A DNA stretch of 64,000 nucleotides, taken from assembly GCA_025350105.1 (NCBI GenBank), contig JANXYJ010000201.1:1-64000 (forward strand), written 5' to 3'. A program made the position numbers and the translations under genes. The notes beneath the pieces were generated by a model. The model did no database searches, was not told the DNA's origin, and saw only the letters and a list, made by a program, of their open reading frames with translations. Below are positions 34,621 through 43,587 of this stretch, in pieces. The first letter of the stretch is position 1. Each line of letters starts with the position of its first letter. The DNA comes from Terriglobia bacterium (GTDB lineage: Bacteria > Acidobacteriota > Terriglobia > Bryobacterales > Bryobacteraceae).

Positions 34621-35073
34621 TTATCCGCTGTGCGCATCGCGTAGACGCTGGATATCGATCTTGTCCATCTGTAGCATGGCGTCCATCACACGCTTAGCTT
34701 TTTGGGGGTCGGGGTCCACCAATAGTTCGGTCAGGCCCCGGGGAATGATCTGCCAGGATAGGCCAAACCGGTCCTTCAGCCAGCCGCATTGTCCTGAGCC
34801 GCCTCCGGCGCAGAGTTTTTCCCAAAGTTCGTCCACTTCCTGCTGGGTTTCGCAGTCGACGAACAGGGAAATGGCTTCCGTAAATTTGTACTTCGGGCCG
34901 CCGTTTAGGGCCATAAACCGCTGGCCCTCCAGTTCAAACGTTGCAGTGAAGACCGCGCCGCCGTGCCGGGTCACGCTGAGCATCTTGCCGTTTTTGAAGA
35001 TGGAAAGATAGAACTCGATGGCTTCTTGCGCATTGCCATCGAACCACAGGAAGGGAGTGATCTTTTGCGCCAT
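34621..35073 (-). CDS. PhnB-like VOC-superfamily protein
   Basis: 150 residues. KITPFLWFDGNAQEAIEFYL at the N-terminus, RFMALNGGPKYKFTEAISLF, and GQCGWLKDRFGLSWQIIP are standard for the PhnB / 3-demethylubiquinone-methyltransferase-like VOC group. These have a glyoxalase-type fold, usually with unknown small-molecule substrates. It abuts the Ohr gene. Confidence 0.85.
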   Translation of the reverse strand: MAQKITPFLWFDGNAQEAIEFYLSIFKNGKMLSVTRHGGAVFTATFELEGQRFMALNGGPKYKFTEAISLFVDCETQQEVDELWEKLCAGGGSGQCGWLKDRFGLSWQIIPRGLTELLVDPDPQKAKRVMDAMLQMDKIDIQRLRDAHSG

Positions 35074-35097
35074 TCCCGCATTTTCGCACGATCGCTT

Positions 35098-35490
35098 CTA
35101 GCGTTCGTGGTGATGATTGTCCGGCACTCCCAACCGGTTCACGGTATCGCCTTCGAAATCGAATTCGATCAGCACGGCAGGTTGATCACCCACCACCCAG
35201 CCTTCATGCCCTGGCTCGACGGCCACAAATTGCGGCGCTTTGTATTCCTTCACGCAGCCGTCCTTGAAGCGTACGTTAATCTGCCCCTGAGCCATGAACC
35301 CAACGTGGGCGTGCATGCAGAGCTCCGTACCCACGGCGCTTTTCAGGTTTGCGTCCCAGTTGAAGCCGACGGGATAAATCATGCGCTTCACCCGAACGTT
35401 GCCGGTTTTGGCGATATCCACCTGGACGCCGCCGACGTTCATGGATTTGTCCGCCTTCACGGCGCCGAGAAGTGGGTTGTTTGTGCTCAT
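35098..35490 (-). CDS. Cupin-domain protein
   Basis: 130 residues with a single cupin barrel. ELCMHAHVGFMAQGQINVRF is the first cupin motif (His-x-His pattern), and KAPQFVAVEPGHEGWVVGDQ with its His resembles the second. A metal site from two or three histidines is plausible. The C-terminus is His-rich (DNHHHER). The substrate is unknown. It is about 25 bases upstream of the VOC gene on the same strand. Confidence 0.72.
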   Translation of the reverse strand: MSTNNPLLGAVKADKSMNVGGVQVDIAKTGNVRVKRMIYPVGFNWDANLKSAVGTELCMHAHVGFMAQGQINVRFKDGCVKEYKAPQFVAVEPGHEGWVVGDQPAVLIEFDFEGDTVNRLGVPDNHHHER

Positions 35491-35549
35491 AATTAGGGCC
35501 TCGACTGGCCAGTATACCCAGTTTTTTGGGTCAGCGTGCCTTTGGGCCC

Positions 35550-35939
35550 TCAGCGCCCCAGCGCCTCAGCAAAATCCGTAGTGATGCGCCGCAGGACTAC
35601 CCGCTCGAAGCCTGCCGCTCCTTTGGGGACCCCAAATTCGTGCATTTCGCGCCGGCCAGGACGGCACCAGTAGATGGCCCAGACGCCGTCGTCAAGATGC
35701 TTTCCGGCGCCGTCCAGGAAGCTAACCTGCACATAAACCGCATCATATTCGCGCGAGCAATGGCTGGTAGCATCAACAAAATAACGGACATCTTCACTTT
35801 TCGTCATTTGGCGGACGTTAAAACACTGGGAGACATTTTCCAGGCGAGTTTCTGAAGCACGCGCCTGTTTGGGCAGGATAAAGGTAACCGACGATGCCAG
35901 AAGACACACTGATAGCAACAATTTAGGTAAGCGATTCAT
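35550..35939 (-). CDS. Small exported protein
   Basis: 129 residues with a signal peptide (LLSVCLLASSVTFILP, then AxA). The mature domain has three cysteines (SQCFNV, SHCSREYD, YWCRPG) and a strand-rich middle (YDAVYVQVSFLDGAG). No family is recognised. It opens a possible minus-strand group with the cupin and VOC genes, about 60 bases ahead. Confidence 0.6.
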   Translation of the reverse strand: MNRLPKLLLSVCLLASSVTFILPKQARASETRLENVSQCFNVRQMTKSEDVRYFVDATSHCSREYDAVYVQVSFLDGAGKHLDDGVWAIYWCRPGRREMHEFGVPKGAAGFERVVLRRITTDFAEALGR

Positions 35940-36234
35940 CGTACTCCTATCGGCCGGATTCCGCTTAAGCCGTAGACTAGGCAGGATTGGGCGCGGTTAG
36001 CCCAGAACTGAATCGCGCGGGTCTGCACGCCGTTGCGAATAGGGATCGTAACACATTGTTCTAAAAGTAATGTGGCGAGTACGGCCCATTACTATCACTG
36101 GACTAGGGGCCAGTTTACTCTTAGCTGATACCTGCGCAGGGGTAGGCGTTACAAAACGCTGGAGGGCAAGTGGCGCGTTGAAGATGAGTATGATGAGTAC
36201 GTAGAGACGCTGGACAAAGTACAATGACCTGCAG
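35940..36234. other. Intergenic boundary before the ATPase cassette
   Basis: No gene seen. The segment becomes AT-richer toward 36234 and would hold the promoter of the plus-strand ATPase gene and of the exported protein on the other strand. I did not find an inverted or direct repeat marking an insertion boundary here. Confidence 0.4.
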
Positions 36235-37380
36235 ATGCTCGTATCACAGCTCACACTCAAGAATTGGCGGAATTTCACGCACGTTAGCGTGCCGCTTTCT
36301 GAACGTGTGTTTGTGATTGGGCCAAATGCGTCCGGGAAATCAAACTTTTTGGATGCACTTCGCTTCGTTAGGGACATTGCGAAGCCCGGTGGAGGGCTGC
36401 AGCCTGCACTCGCGCAACGGGGCGGCTTATCAAAAGTCCGATGCCTGTATGCGCGCCAGAAACCCGACGTCGAACTGGTCTTCGAGCTGAAAAACGGTGG
36501 CGACACTCCCGACTGGAAATATGAAATCGGGATAACCCAGCAGGTGCGAGGCCGCCGCCAGCCAATATTGAAATACGAGAGGGTGTGGAACGGCACTGAA
36601 AAAATCCTTGACCGCCCGGACGATCACGACAAAAGGGATGAAGAAAGAAGAACGCAAACGCACCTTGAACAGATCAGTGCCAATTCCGAGTTCAGAGAGG
36701 TTTCGCGCTTCTTCGAGTCGATTCGATATTTGCATCTGGTTCCTCAGCTATTGAGGCATCCCGGCGCATTTCAGGGGTTGAATGTTCACGAAGATCCATA
36801 TGGACGAAATTTCCTGGAAACTGTCGCCAAGACAAGCGAAGCGCGGCGCGATTCGAGACTGGGAACCATTGAACGAGTATTGCAGGAAGCGGTTCCAAAC
36901 CTTAAACATCTTAAATTGACAAAGGATGAGGCCGGAGTGCCTCATCTCGAAGCAATATATAAACATTGGCGACCAAACGGTGCTAGGCAGCGCGAAGATC
37001 AATTCTCAGACGGAACACTCCGTATGATTGGATTATTTTGGTCTCTGCTGGAAGGGGATGCCCCATTACTTCTTGAAGAACCGGAACTATCATTGCACTC
37101 GGAGATTGTGAAGCTGCTTCCTGGTCAGCTAGCGCGGCTTCAGCGAACAAAAAAGCGCCAAATTCTTGTTAGTACCCACAGCTGGGATCTTCTTTCAAAT
37201 CGTGGTATCAGCGGAAACGAAGTCATTATTCTAAAGCCCGGCGAAGAGGGGACCGAAGCGAAGCTGGCCTCAGACGACCCGAGTGTGCGTGCTCTCCTGA
37301 CCGGCGGGCTAACTATTGCCGAAGCAGCTCTACCCGGGACTAAACCTGCCGGTCTGGGGCAGCTTCAGCTATTTGAATAA
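36235..37380 (+). CDS. AAA/ABC-type ATPase of the OLD-like class
   Basis: 381 residues, soluble. Walker A is GPNASGKSN (29-37), following LTLKNWRNF, the usual opening of RecF/OLD-like ATPases. A signature-like QFSDGTLR lies at 256-263, Walker B PLLLEEPE at 277-284, and the switch His in STHSWDLL at 313-316. GC is visibly lower than in neighbours (about 45-50%), suggesting transfer. The stop overlaps the start of a TOPRIM-like DUF4276 gene by one base. ATPase plus TOPRIM nuclease is the layout of OLD, Gabija-like and PARIS-like defence systems; this exact combination is not one I can name. Confidence 0.8.
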   Translation: MLVSQLTLKNWRNFTHVSVPLSERVFVIGPNASGKSNFLDALRFVRDIAKPGGGLQPALAQRGGLSKVRCLYARQKPDVELVFELKNGGDTPDWKYEIGITQQVRGRRQPILKYERVWNGTEKILDRPDDHDKRDEERRTQTHLEQISANSEFREVSRFFESIRYLHLVPQLLRHPGAFQGLNVHEDPYGRNFLETVAKTSEARRDSRLGTIERVLQEAVPNLKHLKLTKDEAGVPHLEAIYKHWRPNGARQREDQFSDGTLRMIGLFWSLLEGDAPLLLEEPELSLHSEIVKLLPGQLARLQRTKKRQILVSTHSWDLLSNRGISGNEVIILKPGEEGTEAKLASDDPSVRALLTGGLTIAEAALPGTKPAGLGQLQLFE

Positions 37381-37997
37381 TGTCTCCAATTCTGATTTAC
37401 TTAGGTGTCGAGGATGACTTAAGCGAGGCGGTGGCAAGACGAATTCTCGCGCTAGCCAACACCGCTTATCAAGTGGGTACCGTCTACGGTCGTCATGGAT
37501 TCGGGGATCTGAAGCGGAATGTAAAGGGCTGGAATAGCCTTGCGAAAGTAGTCCCATTTTTTCTTCTGACTGATTTGGATAATTCCCCTTGTCCTTCTGC
37601 GTTGATGGAGAAATGGCATGCTGAAGCGTACCACCCAAATCTGATTTTCCGGGTAGCCGTAAGAGAGGTAGAGGCTTGGCTTATGGCTGACAGAGCAGGG
37701 TTTGCGAAGTTCATCGGTGTGTCGGTAGATTTGGTTCCACCCAAACCCGAAGATAGCCGTGATCCGAAAGCCCAATTGATAAAGATCGCAAGCCGTTCGC
37801 GAATTCGAGCGATCCGGGAGAGGATTGTACCGAAGGCTAAAAGTACCGCGCAGATTGGACCCGAATACAACTCTTGCCTTAGTGAATTCGTGACGAAGGA
37901 TTGGGATGTTGCAGCTGGAGCGAAAGGAGCACCCAGCCTCTCACGCGCGATCAGGCGGCTCAAGAGTTTCCAGCCCAACGCTAGGTTCAATTCCTGA
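37380..37997 (+). CDS. DUF4276/TOPRIM-like protein, partner of the ATPase
   Basis: 205 residues. Acidic residues sit where a TOPRIM-type metal site would be: Glu11 in LGVEDD, Asp65 and Asp67 in FFLLTDLDN, and Glu96/Glu98 in VREVEAWLMAD. The VEAWLMAD motif is characteristic of DUF4276 proteins as I recall. Starts at TAATG overlapping the ATPase stop, so stoichiometric co-expression is expected. Likely a nuclease or other effector activated by the ATPase. It ends 14 bases before a strong terminator. Low GC like its partner. Confidence 0.75.
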   Translation: MSPILIYLGVEDDLSEAVARRILALANTAYQVGTVYGRHGFGDLKRNVKGWNSLAKVVPFFLLTDLDNSPCPSALMEKWHAEAYHPNLIFRVAVREVEAWLMADRAGFAKFIGVSVDLVPPKPEDSRDPKAQLIKIASRSRIRAIRERIVPKAKSTAQIGPEYNSCLSEFVTKDWDVAAGAKGAPSLSRAIRRLKSFQPNARFNS

Positions 37998-38010
37998 ATT
38001 ACACAAAAAA

Positions 38011-38040
38011 GGCGGGCCCTGCGGCCCGCCCTCTCTTTCT
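38011..38040 (+). terminator. Strong hairpin terminator after the ATPase cassette
   Basis: GGCGGGCC (38011-38018) pairs fully with GGCCCGCC (38023-38030) across a four-base loop, preceded by a run of A and followed by a CT-rich tract ending TTTCT. The A-run on the other side makes it potentially bidirectional, serving the minus-strand PEP carboxykinase gene that ends at 38084 too. Confidence 0.85.
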
Positions 38041-38083
38041 TAAACACCGCTCCCTAACGGTCGCGGCTTGGTGCTGGCCTGAA

Positions 38084-39910
38084 TTACAAACGGCAGATCA
38101 GCAATTCCCGCTCGTAAACCAATTCCGGCGGCAGATGATCGTGCAGTTCGATGAACAGTTCTTCGTGGCCCACCACTTCCTGTTTCCAGGCCGCGGTGTC
38201 GAATTTTTGCAGTTCGTCGAATTTCTCTTTCGCGAAGCCCAGACCTTTCCAGTGGATGTCTTCGTAGCGCGGCATCCAGCCGATGGGCGTTTCGCGGCCC
38301 AAAGCGCGGCCATTGGCGCGGTCCACAATCCATTTCAGCACGCGCATGTTTTCGCCGAAGCCGGGCCACATGAATTTGCCGTCGGCGTCTTTGCGGAACC
38401 AGTTCACATGAAAAATGCGGGGTGTTTCGCTCAACGACTTCTGCATCTTGATCCAGTGGCGGAAGTAATCGCCCATGTGATAGCCGCAGAAGGGCAACAT
38501 GGCCATGGGGTCGCGGCGAACTTTGCCGACGGTTCCCACGGCGGCGGCGGTCATCTCCGAGCCCATGGTCGCACCCGTGTAGACACCCGCACTCCAACTG
38601 AAGCTTTGGTATACGAGCGGCATGGTCGTCGCACGGCGTCCGCCGAAAATAAACGCGCTGATGGGCACTCCTTCGGGCGCTTCCCAGTTGGGATCGATCG
38701 TCGGGCATTGCGAGGCCGGCGCGGTGAAGCGCGAATTCGGGTGGGCGGCTTTTGCGCCAGTGGCTTTGCCGATTTCCGGCGTCCACGGATTGCCCTGCCA
38801 ATCGGTACAGGCAGCAGGCGGCGTGTCGGTCATGCCTTCCCACCAGACACCACCTTCTGGAGTGAGTGCGGTGTTTGTAAAGATCGTGTTGCGCGCCAAC
38901 GTCTTCATCGCATTCGGGTTGGTGTGCGTGGAAGTTCCCGGCGCTACGCCGAAGAAGCCAGCTTCCGGATTGATGGCGCGCAGGCGGCCCTGGGCGTCCG
39001 GTTTGATCCAGGCGATGTCGTCGCCCACGGTCCAAACTTTCCAGCCGTCGAAACCGTCGGGTGGAATCAACATGGCGAAGTTGGTTTTGCCACAGGCACT
39101 GGGGAACGCCGCGGCGACGTAGGTCTTTTCGCCTTGCGGATTTTCCACGCCCAGAATCAGCATGTGTTCCGCCATCCAGCCTTCGTCGCGGGCAATGTTA
39201 CTGGCAATGCGCAGTGCAAAACATTTTTTGCCCAGCAGCGCGTTGCCGCCGTAACCCGAACCAAAGGACCAGATTTCGCGGGTTTCCGGAAAATGAACAA
39301 TATACTTTTCTTTGTTGCAGGGCCACATCACGTCGTTCTGGCCAGGCATGAGAGGCGCGCCCACGCTGTGCACGCACGGCACCACGCGCTTTTCTCCTTT
39401 GTCGATTTCCTTGAAGACGTCCACACCAATGCGTGCCATGATGCGCATATTAACCACGACGTAAGGCGAATCGGTTAACTGCACGCCGATCTGCGACATT
39501 GGGCCGCCTACTGGCCCCATGCTGAACGGCAACACATACATCGTGCGCCCACGCATGCAGCCGCTGAACAGTTCTTTCAGTTTGCGGCGCATCTCCGTCG
39601 GGTTCATCCAATTATTGGTAGGACCCGCGCCATCTTTCGAAAGCGAGCAGATGAAGGTGCGGTCTTCCACACGCGCCACATCGCTGGCATCAGAGCGCGA
39701 GTAATAACAACCCGGCCACAGATCCTGGTTCAACTTGATGAAGGTTCCGCCCGTCACCAGTTGGCTGCACAGATCATCGTATTCCTCTTGGGAGCCATCC
39801 ACCCAATGAATCTGATCGGGCTTGGTCAACGCCGCCATCTTCTCAACCCAATTCAGAAGATGCGTGTTTTGGCTCAAAGGCTGAGCCGAAGTTCGTGCAC
39901 TAGCTTGCAT
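38084..39910 (-). CDS. pckG: Phosphoenolpyruvate carboxykinase (GTP)
   Basis: 608 residues from the ATG at 39910, the usual length; an upstream in-frame TTG is less likely. Converts oxaloacetate plus GTP to PEP, CO2 and GDP for gluconeogenesis. GTP-type signatures are [13 protein letters not shown] (phosphate loop with the hyperreactive Cys), [25 protein letters not shown] and [18 protein letters not shown]. Cytoplasmic, single gene. The converging ATPase cassette terminates just before it. Confidence 0.95.
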   Translation of the reverse strand: MQASARTSAQPLSQNTHLLNWVEKMAALTKPDQIHWVDGSQEEYDDLCSQLVTGGTFIKLNQDLWPGCYYSRSDASDVARVEDRTFICSLSKDGAGPTNNWMNPTEMRRKLKELFSGCMRGRTMYVLPFSMGPVGGPMSQIGVQLTDSPYVVVNMRIMARIGVDVFKEIDKGEKRVVPCVHSVGAPLMPGQNDVMWPCNKEKYIVHFPETREIWSFGSGYGGNALLGKKCFALRIASNIARDEGWMAEHMLILGVENPQGEKTYVAAAFPSACGKTNFAMLIPPDGFDGWKVWTVGDDIAWIKPDAQGRLRAINPEAGFFGVAPGTSTHTNPNAMKTLARNTIFTNTALTPEGGVWWEGMTDTPPAACTDWQGNPWTPEIGKATGAKAAHPNSRFTAPASQCPTIDPNWEAPEGVPISAFIFGGRRATTMPLVYQSFSWSAGVYTGATMGSEMTAAAVGTVGKVRRDPMAMLPFCGYHMGDYFRHWIKMQKSLSETPRIFHVNWFRKDADGKFMWPGFGENMRVLKWIVDRANGRALGRETPIGWMPRYEDIHWKGLGFAKEKFDELQKFDTAAWKQEVVGHEELFIELHDHLPPELVYERELLICRL

Positions 39911-40023
39911 ATTCCCATAGTTTCGCATAGCTGAGGGCAAGTGGCATATTGGGAAGATGGCGTAGGCGGGCTAGCACCGGGTGGGTCTGATTAGGACTTG
40001 CTGGTCAACGAATCGGGCGGGGG

Positions 40024-40821
40024 CTATTTGCCGACCATGTGGCCTGGATCGCGGTTGTTTTCCTCGCAAATGTGTTCGATGAGTTCGCCATCTGCCAGCA
40101 GATGCGCCGATTCGCGGATGGTCCAGGGCCTGCTGTAAGCTTTCGGATCGTCGATGGTGATTTCCATCTGCAGCGTGCCCACGTTTTTGCGTGTAATGCG
40201 CTCAACGACGTGTAGCTGATCGGTCCCTGGGTGACCCGCCATGTCCAGCCAACCGTCGTCTTTAAACCCGCGCGTGTCGACGACGAGAATATCGCCCTCC
40301 CAATGCCCGATCGAATAGCCTTGCCATGCTGGTTCGGCGTCTTTGGGCAGCGGGCGGCCATCCATGAAAATCTGCCGGAAAATGGTGCGCGATTCGTAAA
40401 GGATGACGATCAGGTCGTCCATTTGCAGGATTTTGAAGGGCGCGGGAACGGCATCTTTTTCAGGAATACCGGAGGGCAGGCAGCGCGCGCCGGGATGATC
40501 TTTGCTATTGGTTGCCTGGCGTTGCTTCAGCAGGTTGGCGGCCCAAGGCTGAATGGGCAGCTCGCCCGGCTTCAGGTCCGCGGCGATGTCGATCAGATAT
40601 TTGGGGCGATCATATTCACCATACTGTTCCCACAAGCCTGAAAAATCAGGTTTATTTTGCGCATTGCGCGGAGCGGGTGCGCCAAGCTTCACTTTGCCGT
40701 CGGCGGTACGCGGAAGTTTTTTGGAAACCACGGCCGGCCATTGGGCAAAAATTGGTTGGTTAAACACGGGTGCGACAAAGATTGACGCGGCAAATAAGAA
40801 AAGTTTGAATGGACGTAACAT
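40024..40821 (-). CDS. Exported protein common in acidobacterial style, unknown function
   Basis: 265 residues with a signal peptide (LFLFAASIFVAPVFN). The mature part starts RTADGKVKLGAPAPRN and DFSGLWEQYGEYD, and contains GYSIGHWEGDILVVDTRGF and GTDQLHVVERITR. Proteins with this DFSG(L/V)W ... EGDTLVVDT pattern are very numerous in Acidobacteriota and have no proven function; a dehydrogenase-associated or metal-binding role is only speculation. No cysteine pair or haem motif. Confidence 0.7.
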   Translation of the reverse strand: MLRPFKLFLFAASIFVAPVFNQPIFAQWPAVVSKKLPRTADGKVKLGAPAPRNAQNKPDFSGLWEQYGEYDRPKYLIDIAADLKPGELPIQPWAANLLKQRQATNSKDHPGARCLPSGIPEKDAVPAPFKILQMDDLIVILYESRTIFRQIFMDGRPLPKDAEPAWQGYSIGHWEGDILVVDTRGFKDDGWLDMAGHPGTDQLHVVERITRKNVGTLQMEITIDDPKAYSRPWTIRESAHLLADGELIEHICEENNRDPGHMVGK

Positions 40822-40896
40822 CGCTGCGAGTTCCTAACTTAAGTAAGTCTATAGCAACCAAGCAGGGCGACGCGCGGGCCCTAAAACAAGTGCTTC

Positions 40897-41415
40897 TTAC
40901 TTCTTGCCATAGCCAGCAAGAACTCTGTCGAGTTTGTCCAACTGATCCTGCAAATCGTTCATCTTGGCTTGTTCCTGGCGGAATTGGTTGTCCGCTTCAG
41001 CTTGCTCGATCTGACATTGTTGCTCTTGGCTCGCCAGTTGTTCGGTGAACAAGCGGAGCTGCTGGAGCTCTGCCTCAGCTGCTTTCTGTTCTTGCGGGTT
41101 TTGCGCATTGGCCTTGCGAGCTTGGGCTTGTTCCATTTGCCTAGTATTGTTCTTTTGCTGCCACTGCATCCCCATACAGCCGACCCGCGACTGTTCCACG
41201 CGCTGAGTAGCGCGATCAAGTTGTGACGATTGCGCCTGCACGCGATACATCGCGATCTGCACTCTTTGAATGGTGGCCGCTGCGCCTTGCAGATCCTGCC
41301 GCAGCAGACGAATCTCGGTGAGCATCGATTGGGCAAGCGGCGAATCGGCGGAATTGGTTTCTGCCAACGCCAGGACCGGGAACAGCAAAGCCAAACAGAT
41401 TGAGACGGGAAGCAT
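40897..41415 (-). CDS. Exported coiled-coil protein
   Basis: 172 residues from the ATG at 41415, chosen because GGAGGAAACC directly precedes it; a GTG four codons earlier is unlikely. After the signal peptide (SICLALLFPVLALA) the protein is Gln/Glu/Ala-rich coiled coil with two cysteines (RVGCMGMQW and EQQCQIEQ). It lies in the periplasm or is secreted. No homologue is recognised. Confidence 0.65.
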   Translation of the reverse strand: MLPVSICLALLFPVLALAETNSADSPLAQSMLTEIRLLRQDLQGAAATIQRVQIAMYRVQAQSSQLDRATQRVEQSRVGCMGMQWQQKNNTRQMEQAQARKANAQNPQEQKAAEAELQQLRLFTEQLASQEQQCQIEQAEADNQFRQEQAKMNDLQDQLDKLDRVLAGYGKK

Positions 41416-41496
41416 GGTTTCCTCCACTACTTACAACTTGGTTTTAGACACCACGTAAGCGCGGAATGTTCCCGTGCGCTGGCGGTAATTACAAAT

Positions 41497-42516
41497 CTAC
41501 TTCGCCGCCAGCCTGGCCGCCATTCGCGGGTAAACCTTACGTGCGTTTCCTTCGAATAGCTGGTAGCGCTGCGCGTCGCTGAGTGGCAGCGCGTCGATAT
41601 AGCGCTTGGTATCATCGTAATATTGCCCGGTTTCGGGGTCGATGCCGCGCACCGCGCCCACCATCTCAGACCCAAACAGGATATTGTCCAGCGGCACCAC
41701 TTTCAACAGCAGCTCAATTCCCGGCAGATGATACACGCAAGTGTCGAAGAAGATGTTGTTGCGCATCAAGTCCGGCAGCAAAGGCCGCTTCATGTCTTGC
41801 GCCAGCCCTCGATAGCGTCCCCAATGGAACGGCACGGCACCGCCGCCATGGGGAATGATGAAGCGCAGCGTGGGGAAATCCTTGAACAAGTCTGCAGTGA
41901 GGAATTGCATGAACGCGGTGGTGTCCGCATTGATGTAATGCGCGCCGGTGGCGTGGAAGTTGGGATTGCACGAAGAACTGACGTGCACCATGGCCGGCAC
42001 GTCCAGCTCCACCATTTTTTCGTAGAGAGGATACCAATAGCGGTCGGTAAGTGGGGGAGCGGTCCAATGGCCGCCCGAGGGATCCGGATTCAGATTGCAG
42101 CCGATGAAGCCCAGTTCGTTCACGCAGCGCTCCAGTTCCGCGATGCAATTGGACGGAGGCACGCCCGGCGATTGCGGCAACTGGCAGACACCCACGAAAT
42201 TGCTGGGATAGAGCTCGCACACTCGATAGATGAGATCGTTGCAGTGCTGCGACCAATGCAGGCTGGTGGTGGCGTCACCAATGTGATGCGCCATGGCGGA
42301 AGCACGGGGCGAAAAGATCGTCACGTCGCTGCCACGCTCGCGCTGCAGCTTCAATTGGGCATTTTCTAAACTCTCACGAATCTGATCGTCGCTGATATTC
42401 AGTTTCCCTTTGGCAGGAACGTGTGACGGGTCCTTCAATCCCGCGATCTGCGCGTCCCGGTAGGCTTGCAAGTCTTTGGGTACGGTGGTGTAGTGTCCGT
42501 GGCAATCGATGATCAT
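41497..42516 (-). CDS. 4-oxalomesaconate hydratase-like amidohydrolase
   Basis: 339 residues. MIIDCHGHYTTVPKDLQAYR and FSPRASAMAHHIGD closely follow LigJ-type 4-oxalomesaconate hydratase, the enzyme hydrating the ring-cleavage product in the protocatechuate 4,5-cleavage pathway of lignin monomer catabolism. The N-terminal HxH, MVHVSSSCN and IPHGGGAVPFHWGRY provide the metal-binding histidines. No other lig genes are adjacent, though a hydroxybenzoate decarboxylase-like gene lies 12 kb away. A related TIM-barrel decarboxylase role is the alternative. It starts about 50 bases before the left inverted repeat of the IS1595-type element. Confidence 0.8.
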   Translation of the reverse strand: MIIDCHGHYTTVPKDLQAYRDAQIAGLKDPSHVPAKGKLNISDDQIRESLENAQLKLQRERGSDVTIFSPRASAMAHHIGDATTSLHWSQHCNDLIYRVCELYPSNFVGVCQLPQSPGVPPSNCIAELERCVNELGFIGCNLNPDPSGGHWTAPPLTDRYWYPLYEKMVELDVPAMVHVSSSCNPNFHATGAHYINADTTAFMQFLTADLFKDFPTLRFIIPHGGGAVPFHWGRYRGLAQDMKRPLLPDLMRNNIFFDTCVYHLPGIELLLKVVPLDNILFGSEMVGAVRGIDPETGQYYDDTKRYIDALPLSDAQRYQLFEGNARKVYPRMAARLAAK

Positions 42517-42567
42517 GTTTTCTTTGTGGGTTCTGACTGGGATGCTAGCAAGGATGCTTGGCGCAGG

Positions 42568-42600
42568 TCAAACTTGGGCAACTATTTACTTCGCTAACCA
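42568..42600 (+). repeat. Left terminal inverted repeat
   Basis: Begins TCAAACTTGGGCAACTA and ends CTAACCA. It aligns with the reverse complement of 44590-44622, with six mismatches in 33, among them the two inner bases at 42592-42593. Confidence 0.85.
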
Positions 42601-42660
42601 GACATGATAACCTCTTCGCATGCAATGCGGGCATTGGAAATATTTTGGGGAGGTGCTTGC

Positions 42661-43416
42661 TTGAATAACTCCCCTTTCAAATATCACGCTTTTGGCTTTT
42701 TTGATGAAAGCGGAAAGCTGTCTAAGCGCGAAGATATTGTTGCGTTTGCCGGATTCATAGGATTGGCGAACGAGAACGCTCTTCTCTCCGGAAGATGGGG
42801 CGAACGACTGAAAGAGGATGGCCTAGACTACACCAGCATGAAAGAAGCCCTGCGCTGGGAGGGGCCGTTTTCTACCTGGTCCAATATGCCTGAGCGTAGG
42901 GAACGACTGCTTCTCGATTTGGGGAATATCATCTTAACCTCACGGGTTATGCGGACCTGTAGCTATGTAGCATCGGAGGATTTTAGCGCCCTTCCTGAAT
43001 CCGAACAAAAGATTTTTATCAATCCGCAATATTGTTGCTTTGAGGGCTGCATAGTTGAATCCCTGCGCGGCAGAGACGATTTTTCGCTAAGCGTCATATG
43101 CGACTTGTCAGAGGAGTATGCAGAGCAGTGCGTTACATTATTCAATAAAATACGGGCCAGAAACCCGCTGGTAAAAAACCGCGGGTTGGGCATTAGCTTC
43201 ATGGATGATAAAAATTCGTACGCACTGCAAGCAGCCGATATGATCGCCTACTGCGCTAGGGCCGAGCAGCTCAAGGATCGCAGGAATGAATCTCCCGTGG
43301 TCACTAAGCTCATAGAGCTCTTTAGCTCACGAGATCGGGTTGAAAGGAAATTTGGGTATAAAGTAGGAAGTCTCGGGCTTGGAGACGGAGACATAATGGA
43401 GTCAAATGAAAAGTAA
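42661..43416 (+). CDS. DUF3800 protein (passenger of the IS1595-type element)
   Basis: 251 residues from the TTG at 42661, chosen because GGGGAGG ends seven bases before it; an upstream ATG would add an unlikely leader. AFGFFDESGKLSKRE near the N-terminus and SYALQAADMIAYCARA near the C-terminus are the two hallmarks of DUF3800, a family with an RNase H-like fold and probable nuclease function, often found near mobile and defence genes. GC is lower than in chromosomal neighbours. The stop overlaps the start of the small basic peptide gene. Confidence 0.8.
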   Translation: MNNSPFKYHAFGFFDESGKLSKREDIVAFAGFIGLANENALLSGRWGERLKEDGLDYTSMKEALRWEGPFSTWSNMPERRERLLLDLGNIILTSRVMRTCSYVASEDFSALPESEQKIFINPQYCCFEGCIVESLRGRDDFSLSVICDLSEEYAEQCVTLFNKIRARNPLVKNRGLGISFMDDKNSYALQAADMIAYCARAEQLKDRRNESPVVTKLIELFSSRDRVERKFGYKVGSLGLGDGDIMESNEK

Positions 43417-43552
43417 CCCTGAGATGATTGAAGGCCCCGAGGCGTTCGCGCGCTTCCGCGATGCTGCCGCGCAAATGCTCGCGGCCAAAAAGCAGGCGAA
43501 CCCATTCGGCCAAGGCAAGCCCAAAAAGAAAAAGCCAAACCCTAAGGCTTAG
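43406..43552 (+). CDS. Small basic peptide encoded inside the IS1595-type element
   Basis: 48 residues. Its ATG overlaps the end of the DUF3800 gene in another frame, so they are probably translationally coupled. The product has an acidic helical first half (EGPEAFARFRDAAAQMLAAK) and a basic tail ending KPKKKKPNPKA. Similar small proteins accompany DUF3800 and other mobile genes in my recollection. A role as DNA/RNA-binding accessory or antitoxin is possible but unsupported by direct evidence. Confidence 0.65.
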   Translation: MKSNPEMIEGPEAFARFRDAAAQMLAAKKQANPFGQGKPKKKKPNPKA

Positions 43553-43587
43553 CTTTCTTCCCTCGTCCCTGCCGTTTGCGTTCCTTC

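Noticed and set aside
36235-38040. Prophage remnant
   Set aside because: No integrase, capsid or tail genes or attachment repeats are visible around the ATPase cassette.
38135-39478. 447-residue plus-strand frame opposite pckG
   Set aside because: It is antisense to an unmistakable PEP carboxykinase gene and is rich in His/Arg/Val as expected for a shadow.
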